64,000 nucleotides of DNA from Achromobacter aloeverae (lineage in GTDB: Bacteria > Pseudomonadota > Gammaproteobacteria > Burkholderiales > Burkholderiaceae_B), in NCBI RefSeq assembly GCF_004121055.1, contig NZ_PYAL01000002.1, positions 1 to 64,000 on the forward strand, read 5' to 3'. The translations under genes were made by a program, and so were the position numbers. The notes under the pieces were generated by a model. That model worked only from the letters and a program-made list of their open reading frames with translations. It ran no database searches and was not told the origin of the DNA. Positions 56,781 to 64,000 of the stretch are shown here, piece by piece. Within the stretch, counting starts at the first letter, position 1. Each line of letters begins with the position of its first letter.

Positions 56781-57113
56781 GTGGTGATAAGCATGACGGG
56801 CACGCTTGGGGCGGCCTTGAGCACGGGGATATGGAGCTTGATCGCGGGAACGGTGCTGGCCTGGCTGTGCGAGGCATGGTTGCGCCGCAAGGCCTGGCCT
56901 CGCCAGTTCCTGTGGGTGGGCCGCATTGTCATCGTGGCGGCCATCGTCCTGTTTCCGCAAGGGGTGCGCCTGTGGTTCCCGGGGACGTTCGTAAGCCAAT
57001 ACCTGCCGCATACCTTGACCAATCTGGAGCTGCGCTTGCTGGTGAAAATCGCCTTCGGCGCATCGTTCGTGGGCGTTCTGCTGGCAGCGTTTTATGACCC
57101 TGGCGTGAAATAG
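56781..57113 (+). CDS. Small membrane protein of unknown function
   Basis: This protein of about 110 residues has three hydrophobic segments (LSTGIWSLIAGTVLAWL, FLWVGRIVIVAAIVLF, LLVKIAFGASFVGVLLAAFY) separated by short charged loops. The start is uncertain: GTG at 56781 follows TGGAG, while ATG at 56793 is the alternative (106 residues). No family is recognised. It stands alone after the csp terminator. Confidence 0.65.
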   Translation: MVISMTGTLGAALSTGIWSLIAGTVLAWLCEAWLRRKAWPRQFLWVGRIVIVAAIVLFPQGVRLWFPGTFVSQYLPHTLTNLELRLLVKIAFGASFVGVLLAAFYDPGVK

Positions 57114-57428
57114 AAATGCGCTGCGGATAATGTCTCTAGTTCAATACAAATAATCCTTTGGTAGCGGTCGGAGCGTTTCCGCATGTAAATACCGAGGGTT
57201 GAGATAATGATGGCAAACTCGATTTGCTCGCGCCGTAATCTGTCGCGCAATAGTCATCCGCATGGTTGGCCGGTACGGAAAAGGTCCACCATACGGACGG
57301 GTATATATAGCAGCAGTATTGACTGCGTGACTGCGGTGCGCAGCGTGACATCCTCGAGGCCACCGGCAATGCAGTTTCCGGCGGGACGAGATGCAAGCCG
57401 CAAGGCCGGCGGGGACGCCCCGTAATGC
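57114..57428. other. Gap between small membrane protein and tRNA
   Basis: About 315 bases with no ORF I can support and no RNA I recognise. It ends at the tRNA terminator. Confidence 0.5.
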
Positions 57429-57458
57429 AAAAAGGCCTCCGCGCGAGCGGAGGCCTTT
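57429..57458 (-). terminator. Terminator after tRNA
   Basis: A stem AAAAGGCCTCCGC / GCGGAGGCCTTT lies nine bases beyond the tRNA 3' end on the minus strand and can terminate its transcript. Confidence 0.85.
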
Positions 57459-57466
57459 GAATTCTC

Positions 57467-57543
57467 TGGTGGCGCATCCCTGATTCGAACAGGGGACCTG
57501 CGGATTATGATTCCGTCGCTCTAACCGGCTGAGCTAATGCGCC
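57467..57543 (-). tRNA. tRNA with CAT anticodon (Met, or Ile if lysidine-modified)
   Basis: The minus strand folds as a cloverleaf. The acceptor GGCGCAT pairs with ATGCGCC, the D arm is GCTCAGCCGGTTAGAGC, the anticodon loop ATCATAA has anticodon CAT, and the T arm is CCCTGTTCGAATCAGGG. CCA is encoded (57467-57469). It lacks the initiator features, so it is elongator Met or Ile2; I favour Met. A minus 10-like TAGAAT lies on the minus strand at 57652-57657, about 100 bases upstream. Confidence 0.9.
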
Positions 57544-57698
57544 ATCTCTTCCCATGCTGGCCCGCTAGCTATCACCTGCTTTTTGTCACGGTGGCCGGGG
57601 CTGCCGCGACGCCTGCAATGCGATCCAGAGAGCGCTCTAGGAAAGAATGCGATTCTAGCACGGAAAAACTTTCTTCAACAAGACCATCGCCAATTCTT

Positions 57699-58706
57699 TT
57701 ATCCGCGGGCGCTGAACAGGGCGAACCACTCGCGGTCGTCCGTCCAGTAGCGCACGTGGTGGAATCCCGCCCGTTCCAGCATGGCCTTGAACGTGGACGG
57801 CCAGTACTTGTACGAGTTCTCGGTGTGGATGCGCTGGCCACGCGCGAATCGGCGCTGCCCCCGTGGCCAGGTGACGGTGAGGTCGGCCTCTGCCTGCAGG
57901 TGCATTTCGATGCGCGATTGCGCCTCGTTGTAGAAGGCCACGTGGGTCCAGCGTGCCACGTCGAAATCGGCGTCGATGATGCGATTGGCGTGCCGCAAGG
58001 TGTTCAGGTTGAAGGCGGCGGTAACGCCCAGCGCATCGTCATAGGCGGGTTCCAGCAGGGCGCGCGGCTTGACCAGGTCGACGCCGATCAGCAGGCCGCC
58101 GCCGTCACAGGCGCCGCGAATGCGCTGCAGCAGCGCGGCGGCATGGTCGGGCGCCAGGTTGCCGATGCTGGACCCTGGGTAGAAGAACAGCCTTTCCGTT
58201 TCCCCTACGTCCGGCGGCAGGTTCAGCGTCTCGAAGAAATCGGTGCCCACGGCCACCAGGTCCATGTCCGTATAGCGCGCGCCCAGGCGGTCGACGGCCT
58301 GCCGCAGGTATTCGACGGAAATATCCACGGGCACGTACTGCGCGGGCGCCAGGTAGGGGAACAGCCGTTCGGCCTTGGCGCAGTCGCCGGCTCCCAGGTC
58401 GATGAGGCTGCGGACGGGCCCGACGTGACGGGATATCTCCGCCGCGTATCGCTCGACGATCTGGCGCTCGCAGCGGGTGGGGTAGTACTCGGGCAACTGC
58501 GTAATGGCCGCGAAGAGATGGGAGCCCAGCTCGTCATACAGGAACTTGGGGCTGATGCTGGGCCGCTCGGCGCGCAGGCCGCGCTCGATTTCCGCTCGCA
58601 CCGCATCATCATCCTCGGAATGCAATTGATGAAAACGCGGGGACGTGGCGGGCTTGGCGTGATGGTTATATGCGGGCGCGTACGGCGAGTAAGACGGGTT
58701 GTACAT
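57699..58706 (-). CDS. EgtD-like histidine N-methyltransferase
   Basis: The 335-residue protein resembles EgtD, which trimethylates histidine with SAM in ergothioneine synthesis. It has the nucleotide-binding LIDLGAGDCAKAERL, FFYPGSSIGNL, AFNLNTLRHANR, and the C-terminal IHTENSYKY, in which Glu and Ser occupy the positions of the substrate-binding TEISAKF motif in EgtD. No EgtB or EgtA is adjacent, so it may methylate a different histidine derivative or rely on genes elsewhere. The start MYNPSYSPYAP is tyrosine-rich; the longer open frame upstream is not preferred. Confidence 0.85.
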   Translation of the reverse strand: MYNPSYSPYAPAYNHHAKPATSPRFHQLHSEDDDAVRAEIERGLRAERPSISPKFLYDELGSHLFAAITQLPEYYPTRCERQIVERYAAEISRHVGPVRSLIDLGAGDCAKAERLFPYLAPAQYVPVDISVEYLRQAVDRLGARYTDMDLVAVGTDFFETLNLPPDVGETERLFFYPGSSIGNLAPDHAAALLQRIRGACDGGGLLIGVDLVKPRALLEPAYDDALGVTAAFNLNTLRHANRIIDADFDVARWTHVAFYNEAQSRIEMHLQAEADLTVTWPRGQRRFARGQRIHTENSYKYWPSTFKAMLERAGFHHVRYWTDDREWFALFSARG

Positions 58707-59017
58707 GGTCGGCCTCGGAAGTGGGTTCCTGCAACGGCGATGCACTGTCATTGGGTCGCCCGGCAAAGCAAGCCTTGTGCCTGCCCGGTGGCGCCGGGGG
58801 CCGGGCGCCAGGGGCGGAGCCGGGCCAACGCCGTGGAACTTCGGACAATACCGCGTTAAGCCTTCCCGTGTGCACGATGAAATAGCGCTTTACCCCTGGT
58901 TGCCAATACAAAACAAAGCGCTAACACACCGCCGCCACAATGAATGTGTCAGGCGGGCCCTCCGCCCGTCGCCGCGTTTGCGTTCCGGCAGCGCGGAGTA
59001 TCCATAAAGGAGCCGTC
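58707..59017. promoter_or_regulatory. Divergent region between EgtD-like and DUF883 genes
   Basis: No gene is seen. An inverted repeat with nine-base arms, TAGCGCTTT (58883-58891) and AAAGCGCTA (58915-58923), separated by 23 bases, could be a regulator site for one or both of the divergent genes. Confidence 0.45.
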
Positions 59018-59353
59018 ATGGGATCGAATTCGCATACCGCCGAGGTCATCGCCAACAAGGAAAAGGTCGCAGCCAGCTTGCGGGAACTCATGGCGGGCAC
59101 CGAGGATCTGCTGCGTTCGACCGCCTCCTATACGGGCGAAGAGGTCGAGGGCGCCCGCAAGCGCCTGCGCCGCCAGCTTGACGCCGCGCGCAGTATGGCC
59201 GGCGAATGGGAGCAGTCCGCTTCGGAACGCTATCGCCGCGCCTCGGCGGTGACAGACGAGTACGTGCACGAGAACGCCTGGAAGTCGATAGGCGTGGCTG
59301 CCCTGGTGGGGCTGCTGCTGGGCGCTTGCCTGACCTCGGGCGACCGCCGCTAG
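59018..59353 (+). CDS. DUF883 family membrane-anchored protein (ElaB/YqjD-like)
   Basis: The 111-residue protein has a charged helical N-terminus (SLRELMAGTEDLLRSTASYT, ARKRLRRQLDAARSMAGEWE) and one C-terminal membrane helix (SIGVAALVGLLLGACLTSG). ElaB and YqjD are stationary-phase proteins that associate with ribosomes at the membrane. The ATG at 59018 follows AAAGGAG. It opens a cluster of small stress-type genes. Confidence 0.9.
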   Translation: MGSNSHTAEVIANKEKVAASLRELMAGTEDLLRSTASYTGEEVEGARKRLRRQLDAARSMAGEWEQSASERYRRASAVTDEYVHENAWKSIGVAALVGLLLGACLTSGDRR

Positions 59354-59396
59354 GCGGCTTGCGCCCCCGACCGGGGGCGCATCCAGGCAGCTCATC

Positions 59397-59939
59397 ATGT
59401 CGTCCATCATCGTCGCTGGTTTTGAAAGCGTGGAGGCCGCGGAAAGCGCCATGCACGCGTTGTTGGCGGAGGGTTTCCGCGACGACGCCGTGCATGTCTT
59501 CAACGTGGACGGCGATGCGAAATACCTCGCCGGCCTGCGCCGCGCCGCGCGTGCCGCCGTGCTGCATACCGCCATCCTGGCGGCCGCCGGCGCGGCCCTG
59601 GCCGTGGCCGGGCTGATGTACGTCGACGTCCCGGGCGCGTTCGGCATCGTCGCGGCGGCGCTGGGCGCGCTGGCGGGCGCGGGCGCGGCGGCGCTGCTGT
59701 CGGTATTGCACCGCAACTGGCTGGGCCGGCCGCGCCGCATGGCGCTGGTGGCGGTGCTGGCTGAGGCGGGCGAGGAAATCCAGGGGGCGCAGCTGCTTTC
59801 CGATGCGGGCGGCGTCAGGGTGCCGCGGCGCGGCGGCCGTTGGCCGGGATGGTCGGGCACGGCTGCTGCGATGGTCCATCAAGAGGGCGGTCATGGAAAA
59901 AACCGTGACTTTCGATTGGTCAAGGCCAAGGGAGGCTAG
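59397..59939 (+). CDS. Putative membrane-associated stress protein
   Basis: The 180-residue protein starts with a ferredoxin-like alpha/beta segment (MSSIIVAGFESVEAAESAMH), as in general stress proteins of the GsiB/YflT or DUF1269 type, then has two hydrophobic segments (VLHTAILAAAGAALAVAGLM; GIVAAALGALAGAGAAALLS). The C-terminus returns to a soluble part. The assignment is tentative. It lies 43 bases after the DUF883 gene and is followed directly by the next ORF. Confidence 0.65.
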   Translation: MSSIIVAGFESVEAAESAMHALLAEGFRDDAVHVFNVDGDAKYLAGLRRAARAAVLHTAILAAAGAALAVAGLMYVDVPGAFGIVAAALGALAGAGAAALLSVLHRNWLGRPRRMALVAVLAEAGEEIQGAQLLSDAGGVRVPRRGGRWPGWSGTAAAMVHQEGGHGKNRDFRLVKAKGG

Positions 59940-59940
59940 G

Positions 59941-60261
59941 ATGACGGCGACACACAACGACGAACACAAGATCCCCACCACGGGCAACACCAAGGGGAGC
60001 GCGGAGACGCCGGCACGCACGCGCAACCAGACGGAACGAGAGGGCCCGCCGCGGGTATCGCATGAACTCGACCGCCAGGAGCAGTGGGATGACGCCGCGC
60101 GCGATAAGGGATACCAGCGTGGCGACCAGGGCGGATACAAAGGCGACTACGATCAGGGCAAGTACGAAAACCGCGACTTCGGCTTTCCTCCAGAAAAGGA
60201 AAATGACACGCACCCGGGGGAGGGCCAGCGGCCCGCCCCGAAGACAGGGGGCAAGACGTAG
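59941..60261 (+). CDS. Small hydrophilic, probably disordered protein
   Basis: This 106-residue protein (MTATHNDEHKIPTTGNTKGS to APKTGGKT) is very rich in charged residues, Gly and Gln, with RGDQGGYKGDYDQGKYENRD in the middle. It is the kind of sequence seen in stress-inducible hydrophilins. It has no membrane segment or signal peptide. It starts one base after the previous stop (TAGGATG), so translation may be coupled. No family is recognised. Confidence 0.65.
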   Translation: MTATHNDEHKIPTTGNTKGSAETPARTRNQTEREGPPRVSHELDRQEQWDDAARDKGYQRGDQGGYKGDYDQGKYENRDFGFPPEKENDTHPGEGQRPAPKTGGKT

Positions 60262-60403
60262 CGGAACGGGATAGCGCCCCGCAGCGGCAGCGCCCGATGC
60301 AGGACGCGATGCAGGACCCGATGCAGGACCAGAAGAAATAATTATCGCGGCGGCTGTCCCGTCTACGACCGGGGCGAGCGCCAGCCGCGGAAAAGGAGTT
60401 CCT

Positions 60404-61849
60404 ATGCGACGGCTGGCGCGCTTGCTGGCCATGGCGACCCTCACTGCCATGACGGCCGGCCTGCTGGGCGCTTGCGCCAGCGTGCCCGACACCGACGGCC
60501 TGCCCGTGGCCGGCAGCCAGATCCGGACGGCCACCGATTCGGGGTGGCAGAGCTACCGGCACGGCCAGGACATCGTCAAGAAGCTCGACGCCCGGCCCGT
60601 GCCCGCGGGACAGGAAGACTTTCTCGCGCGGCACCTGGCGGTGGAAGAGGCGCTCGCCGGCGCGCCGCTGGTGATCGGCAACCGGGTCACGCTGCTGGCG
60701 GACGGTCCGCGGACCTACGCGGCGATGCTGGACGCCATACGCGCGGCGCGCCAGTACATCCATATGGAGAGCTACATCTTCGACGACGACGAGGCCGGGC
60801 GGAAGTTCGCGGACGCCTTCATCGCCAAGCGCGCCGAGGGCGTCGCGGTGGCTTTGATGGTGGATGGCGTCGGCACCCTCGGTACCCCGGATGCCCTGTT
60901 CAAGCGCATGCGCGACGCCGGGGTGGAGGTCGTTGTGTTCAATCCCGTCAATCCCCTGCGCGCCAAGGCGGGATGGGTGCCCAACAACCGCGACCATCGC
61001 AAGCTGCTGGTGGTGGACGGCAAGGTCGGATTCCTCGGCGGAATCAACATCAGCGACGTCTACGCGTCGGCGCCCTCCAGCGGCGGCAGCGCGGGTTCGG
61101 CCCTCTCGTTTTCGCGTGGCGACAAGGTCGGCGGCGCGGGGCCGGATGCCAAGACCGCGCCGTGGCGCGACACGCACATACAAGTCGAAGGGCCGGCGGT
61201 GGCGGAAATCGAGCGCGTCATGCAGCAGGGCTGGGCCGAGCAGCACGGGCCGCCGCTGGATCCGCGCGAGTTCTATCCCCGTGCGACGCCGCTGGGGCCG
61301 ACCATGATGCGCATCGTTGCCAATCGACCGGGCGACAAGGACGGATACACCTTGTACCTGACCTTGATCTCCGCCATCAAGAGCGCGCGGCGTTCCATTC
61401 ATATCACCATGGCGTATTTCGTGCCCGATCCGGCGTTCGTGCAAGCCCTGGTCGACGCCGCGCAGCGGGGCGTCGATGTGGGCATGGTGTTGCCGGGCTT
61501 CAGCGATTCATCGCTGGTGTGGCATGCGGGGCGTTCGCATTACACGCGCTTGCTGGAGGCGGGCGCGCATCTCTACGAGCGGCGCGATGCCATGCTGCAC
61601 GCCAAGACCGCCGTCATCGACGGCGTCTGGTCCACGGTCGGGTCGAGCAACATGGACTGGCGCAGCTTCGCGCTGAACTATGAATTGAACGCGGTGATCC
61701 TGGGCCCTGAATTCGGCCGCGAGATGGAGGCGTTGTTCGCGCACGATGTCGCCGAGGCCGCGCCCATCACCAAGGAGGAGTGGGCGCGGCGCGGTTTCGA
61801 CGAGCGCTTCATGGAGGCCTTCTCACGCCTGTTCGAGCGCTGGCTCTAG
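60404..61849 (+). CDS. Phospholipase D/cardiolipin-synthase-like lipoprotein
   Basis: The 481-residue protein has a lipoprotein signal (lipobox LGAC with Cys25) and two HKD motifs: DHRKLLVVDG (His198, Lys200, Asp205) and LHAKTAVIDG (His399, Lys401, Asp406). This is the layout of ClsB/ClsC-type cardiolipin synthases and related PLD transferases. A lipoprotein anchor would place the catalytic domain on the periplasmic side, which differs from cytoplasmic-facing ClsA. It follows the stress cluster and converges on rpoN. Confidence 0.88.
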   Translation: MRRLARLLAMATLTAMTAGLLGACASVPDTDGLPVAGSQIRTATDSGWQSYRHGQDIVKKLDARPVPAGQEDFLARHLAVEEALAGAPLVIGNRVTLLADGPRTYAAMLDAIRAARQYIHMESYIFDDDEAGRKFADAFIAKRAEGVAVALMVDGVGTLGTPDALFKRMRDAGVEVVVFNPVNPLRAKAGWVPNNRDHRKLLVVDGKVGFLGGINISDVYASAPSSGGSAGSALSFSRGDKVGGAGPDAKTAPWRDTHIQVEGPAVAEIERVMQQGWAEQHGPPLDPREFYPRATPLGPTMMRIVANRPGDKDGYTLYLTLISAIKSARRSIHITMAYFVPDPAFVQALVDAAQRGVDVGMVLPGFSDSSLVWHAGRSHYTRLLEAGAHLYERRDAMLHAKTAVIDGVWSTVGSSNMDWRSFALNYELNAVILGPEFGREMEALFAHDVAEAAPITKEEWARRGFDERFMEAFSRLFERWL

Positions 61850-61872
61850 GCCTTCCGGGGCCTCGCGCCGGC

Positions 61873-63360
61873 TCAGTACTGGCGCCGCATTTCCGCCGGC
61901 GGATACTTCAGCTGCCCGCGATACTTCGACACGGTGCGGCGCGCGACCATGACGCCTTGCTCGCCGAGCTTCTGCGCCAGGTCGACATCGGACAGGGGCG
62001 AGTTGCCGTCCTCGCCGTCTATCATCTCCTTGATCAGCGCACGCACCGCGGCGGCCGAGCAACTGCCGCCGGTGTCGGTATAGAGTTCGCGCGAGAAGAA
62101 ATGCTTGAACTCGAAGATGCCTCGCGGCGTCGCCATGTACTTGTTGCTGGTGGCGCGCGACACCGTGGATTCGTGGATTTCCAGTTCGTCGGCGATCTCG
62201 CGCAACATCAGCGGCCGCAGGGCAATCTCGCCATATTCGAAGAAGGTCTGCTGGCGCAGCACGATGGCCTCGGCCACGCGCTGTATGGTGCTGTAGCGCT
62301 GTTCGACGTTGCGTATCAGCCAGCGCGCCTCCTGCAGCTCCTGCGCCATCGGCGAGCGGTCGCTGTAGCGGGCGCTGCGGAAAAGGTCGGCATAGGCGCG
62401 ATGCAGGCGCGCGCGCGGCATGGACGCGCGGTTGGGCGTGACGATCCATTGCCCATTGAACTTGTGCACCATCACGTCCGGCACGATGTAGTTGGAATCC
62501 GGCTTGGCGTAGCGCAGGCCCGGCCGTGGATCGAGGCTGCGGATCAGGGCGCACGCGCCGCGCAGGTCATCGTCGCTGCATTGGCAGCTGCGGCCCAGGC
62601 CGGAGAAGTCGTGCTTGCCCAGCCGCTCCAGTTCATTGGCCACGATATACAGCGCCAGTTCGCGTCCGTCGGTCCCGGCCGGCAAGGCCTGCAATTGCAA
62701 GGTCAGGCATTCCGCCAGGTTGCGCGCGGCGATCCCGGGCACGTCCAGCTGCTGCACCAGCTTCAGCGCGACTTCCCACTCCTCGCGCTCCGGCGGCGGA
62801 TTGAAGGCGCCTTCGCCGGCGAGTTCCTCGAGGTCGGTACGAAGATAGCCATCCTCGTCCAGGCCTTCGATGACATAGGCGGCCAGCAGACGGTCGCGTT
62901 CCGCCAGGCGATAGCTGCAGAGTTCATTGCTCAAGTGGTCGCGCAAGTCCAGGACGCTGCGCGCCCATTGGCCCACGTCGGTCTCGCCGTCGCCGGTGCC
63001 GCGCGCGGCCGGATAGTCGCCCGAGTATTCCGTCTGGGGGTCGGGCAGTTCCGGCAGCTCGGTCACCGTTTCGGCCGGGACCTCGGTCGTCGCGGCCGCG
63101 ATGCCGTCCGCGTCGGCCGGAGTCGCGGGACTGGTCAAGGCGTCCGCGCCGATGGCCTGCGTGGTCTGGACGGCCTGTGCGTCCGCCTGCGGAGGACCGT
63201 CGTCCTCCACTTCTTCCAAAAAGGGGTTGGTGGCCAGCGCTTGCTCGATCTCGTGGGTGAATTCGAGCGCGGACATTTGCAGCAGTTTCACGGACTGCTG
63301 CAAGCGGGGGGTCAGGCTGGTCTGCTGCCGGGCCCTCAACTCGTAAGTGGCTTGTGCCAA
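61873..63360 (-). CDS. rpoN: RNA polymerase sigma-54 factor RpoN (variant RpoN box)
   Basis: The 495-residue protein has the N-terminal activator-interacting region (ARQQTSLTPRLQQSVKLLQM and EIEQALATNPFLEE), an acidic middle, the core-binding region, and the C-terminal RpoN box. The box here reads ARRTVSKYRGQL; family consensus is ARRTVxKYRE, so the usual Glu is Gly. The gene stands between a PLD-like gene and a PRC-barrel gene, not beside lptAB and hpf as is usual in beta-proteobacteria. It could therefore be a second rpoN; whether the canonical copy exists lies outside the window. Confidence 0.9.
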   Translation of the reverse strand: MAQATYELRARQQTSLTPRLQQSVKLLQMSALEFTHEIEQALATNPFLEEVEDDGPPQADAQAVQTTQAIGADALTSPATPADADGIAAATTEVPAETVTELPELPDPQTEYSGDYPAARGTGDGETDVGQWARSVLDLRDHLSNELCSYRLAERDRLLAAYVIEGLDEDGYLRTDLEELAGEGAFNPPPEREEWEVALKLVQQLDVPGIAARNLAECLTLQLQALPAGTDGRELALYIVANELERLGKHDFSGLGRSCQCSDDDLRGACALIRSLDPRPGLRYAKPDSNYIVPDVMVHKFNGQWIVTPNRASMPRARLHRAYADLFRSARYSDRSPMAQELQEARWLIRNVEQRYSTIQRVAEAIVLRQQTFFEYGEIALRPLMLREIADELEIHESTVSRATSNKYMATPRGIFEFKHFFSRELYTDTGGSCSAAAVRALIKEMIDGEDGNSPLSDVDLAQKLGEQGVMVARRTVSKYRGQLKYPPAEMRRQY

Positions 63361-63656
63361 TTGCTGTCTCCGTAAAGCGGGTCAAGGAAAACGTTGTGCC
63401 CATACATATGAAAGGAAGAAAGCAAAGTCCATGCCACATTTTCAAAACGCCGCTGGAAATTTGGGTGGGTCGCGGCAAACCCGCGTCAATGCTGGGTTTG
63501 CGCGGCACGGCATATGCTGGTCGACAATCTGAAACGCCATCAAGGGCGCCCGCCAGGCGTCCGCGAACAGGCGGAATTACCACGTCCGTGTAAGAACTTC
63601 AGCGACCGGCGACGCAGGGACCCGGGACGAGGCCGCCGCTGGCTTGGGAGCGCGCC
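63361..63656. other. Divergent region between rpoN and PRC-barrel gene
   Basis: About 296 bases without a gene. It should hold the promoters of both genes; I could not fix a minus 35/minus 10 or minus 24/minus 12 pair. Confidence 0.4.
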
Positions 63657-64000
63657 ATGATAGGCAAACAGACTGAATCCGGCACCGCGCCGGCGGCCGT
63701 GGGGATGCCGGCCGAGGGTCGCATCGTGGGATCGCCCAAGCATACGGCCAGCGGGCCGGGACCCGCCATCATGGCGGCACAAACCCTGGAAGGCGATGAC
63801 GTGCTTAACCTGGCCGGCGAAAAGCTGGGGGTATTGCGGGACATCATGCTGGATGTCCACGCCGGCCGCATCGCCTATGCGGTGCTGGAGCGAGGTGGCG
63901 TCATGGGTATCGGCGACAGGCTTTTCGCGATCCCATGGGATGCATTGACGCTGGACACCGATCGGAAGTGCTTCCTGCTGGATCTCGACCTGGAGCGGCT
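63657..64000 (+). CDS. PRC-barrel domain protein (cut by window end)
   Basis: Reading from ATG 63657 (GGGAG eight bases before) gives an open frame to the end of the window. After about 40 residues comes a PRC barrel: LEGDDVLNLAGEKLGVLRDI, then MLDVHAGRIAYAVLERGGVM and FAIPWDALTLDTDRKCFLLD. PRC barrels occur in ribosome maturation proteins and in envelope or stress proteins; this one resembles the latter (YsxB-type single barrels). The 3' end is outside the window. Confidence 0.85.
   Translation, partial: MIGKQTESGTAPAAVGMPAEGRIVGSPKHTASGPGPAIMAAQTLEGDDVLNLAGEKLGVLRDIMLDVHAGRIAYAVLERGGVMGIGDRLFAIPWDALTLDTDRKCFLLDLDLER

Overview
This is a GC-rich chromosomal segment of a beta-proteobacterium of the family Alcaligenaceae, most likely Bordetella or a close relative such as Achromobacter. 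The indications are the 5S rRNA, the gene order yebC-purD-hemF-nadD-rsfS-rlmH-maf, a short BpH3-type H-NS protein, a split pntAA/pntAB/pntB transhydrogenase, and tandem glycolate oxidase genes. This is judged from recalled family features, not from a search. I see no insertion sequence, prophage, integrase or CRISPR array.

Layout. 1-525: end of an rRNA operon (5S) and two hairpins. 526-4557: a DctA-type dicarboxylate carrier, then a leucine-rich-repeat protein with a C-terminal domain resembling the NEL E3 ubiquitin ligases of type III effectors; this is the most striking gene here. 4583-10002: a housekeeping run on the minus strand (maf, rlmH, rsfS, nadD, hemF, purD, yebC). 10164-11759: a HerA-like ATPase. 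11836-21068: eight co-directional minus-strand genes (peptide-type ABC importer, cupin, acetylpolyamine-deacetylase-like protein, EamA exporter, class III aminotransferase), facing a MocR regulator at 21411 that is followed by a tartrate dehydrogenase. 24364-25416: a protein resembling the LPS core Kdo transferase WaaZ. 25521-30433: an EmrB/EmrA/outer-membrane efflux operon with its MarR regulator. 30588-36879: EamA transporter, quinone oxidoreductase, small lipoprotein, fructose bisphosphatase, PepN. 37045-40798: lipoprotein, H-NS, nitrilase-family amidase, TldD. 40874-42153: DAHP synthase aroG preceded by what reads as a complete Phe/Tyr transcription attenuator. 42244-47691: D-lactate-type dehydrogenase and glcDEF. 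47732-50628: pntB, pntAB, pntAA. 50882-54265: mnmA, GST, purB. 54715-57113: small genes and a cold-shock gene. 57467-57543: a CAU-anticodon tRNA. 57699-64000: an EgtD-like methyltransferase, a cluster of envelope or stress genes, a cardiolipin-synthase-like lipoprotein, an RpoN with an altered RpoN box, and a PRC-barrel gene cut by the window end.

How the genes may work together. The ABC importer, deacetylase, aminotransferase and divergent PLP-dependent MocR regulator look like one regulated pathway for an acetylated amine or peptide. The efflux operon and marR each carry a similar operator-like motif upstream, which fits autoregulated drug efflux. The aroG leader contains a Phe/Tyr-rich peptide, a segment able to form an antiterminator, and a terminator in the right order for ribosome-mediated attenuation. 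The glc and pnt genes are ordinary redox metabolism.
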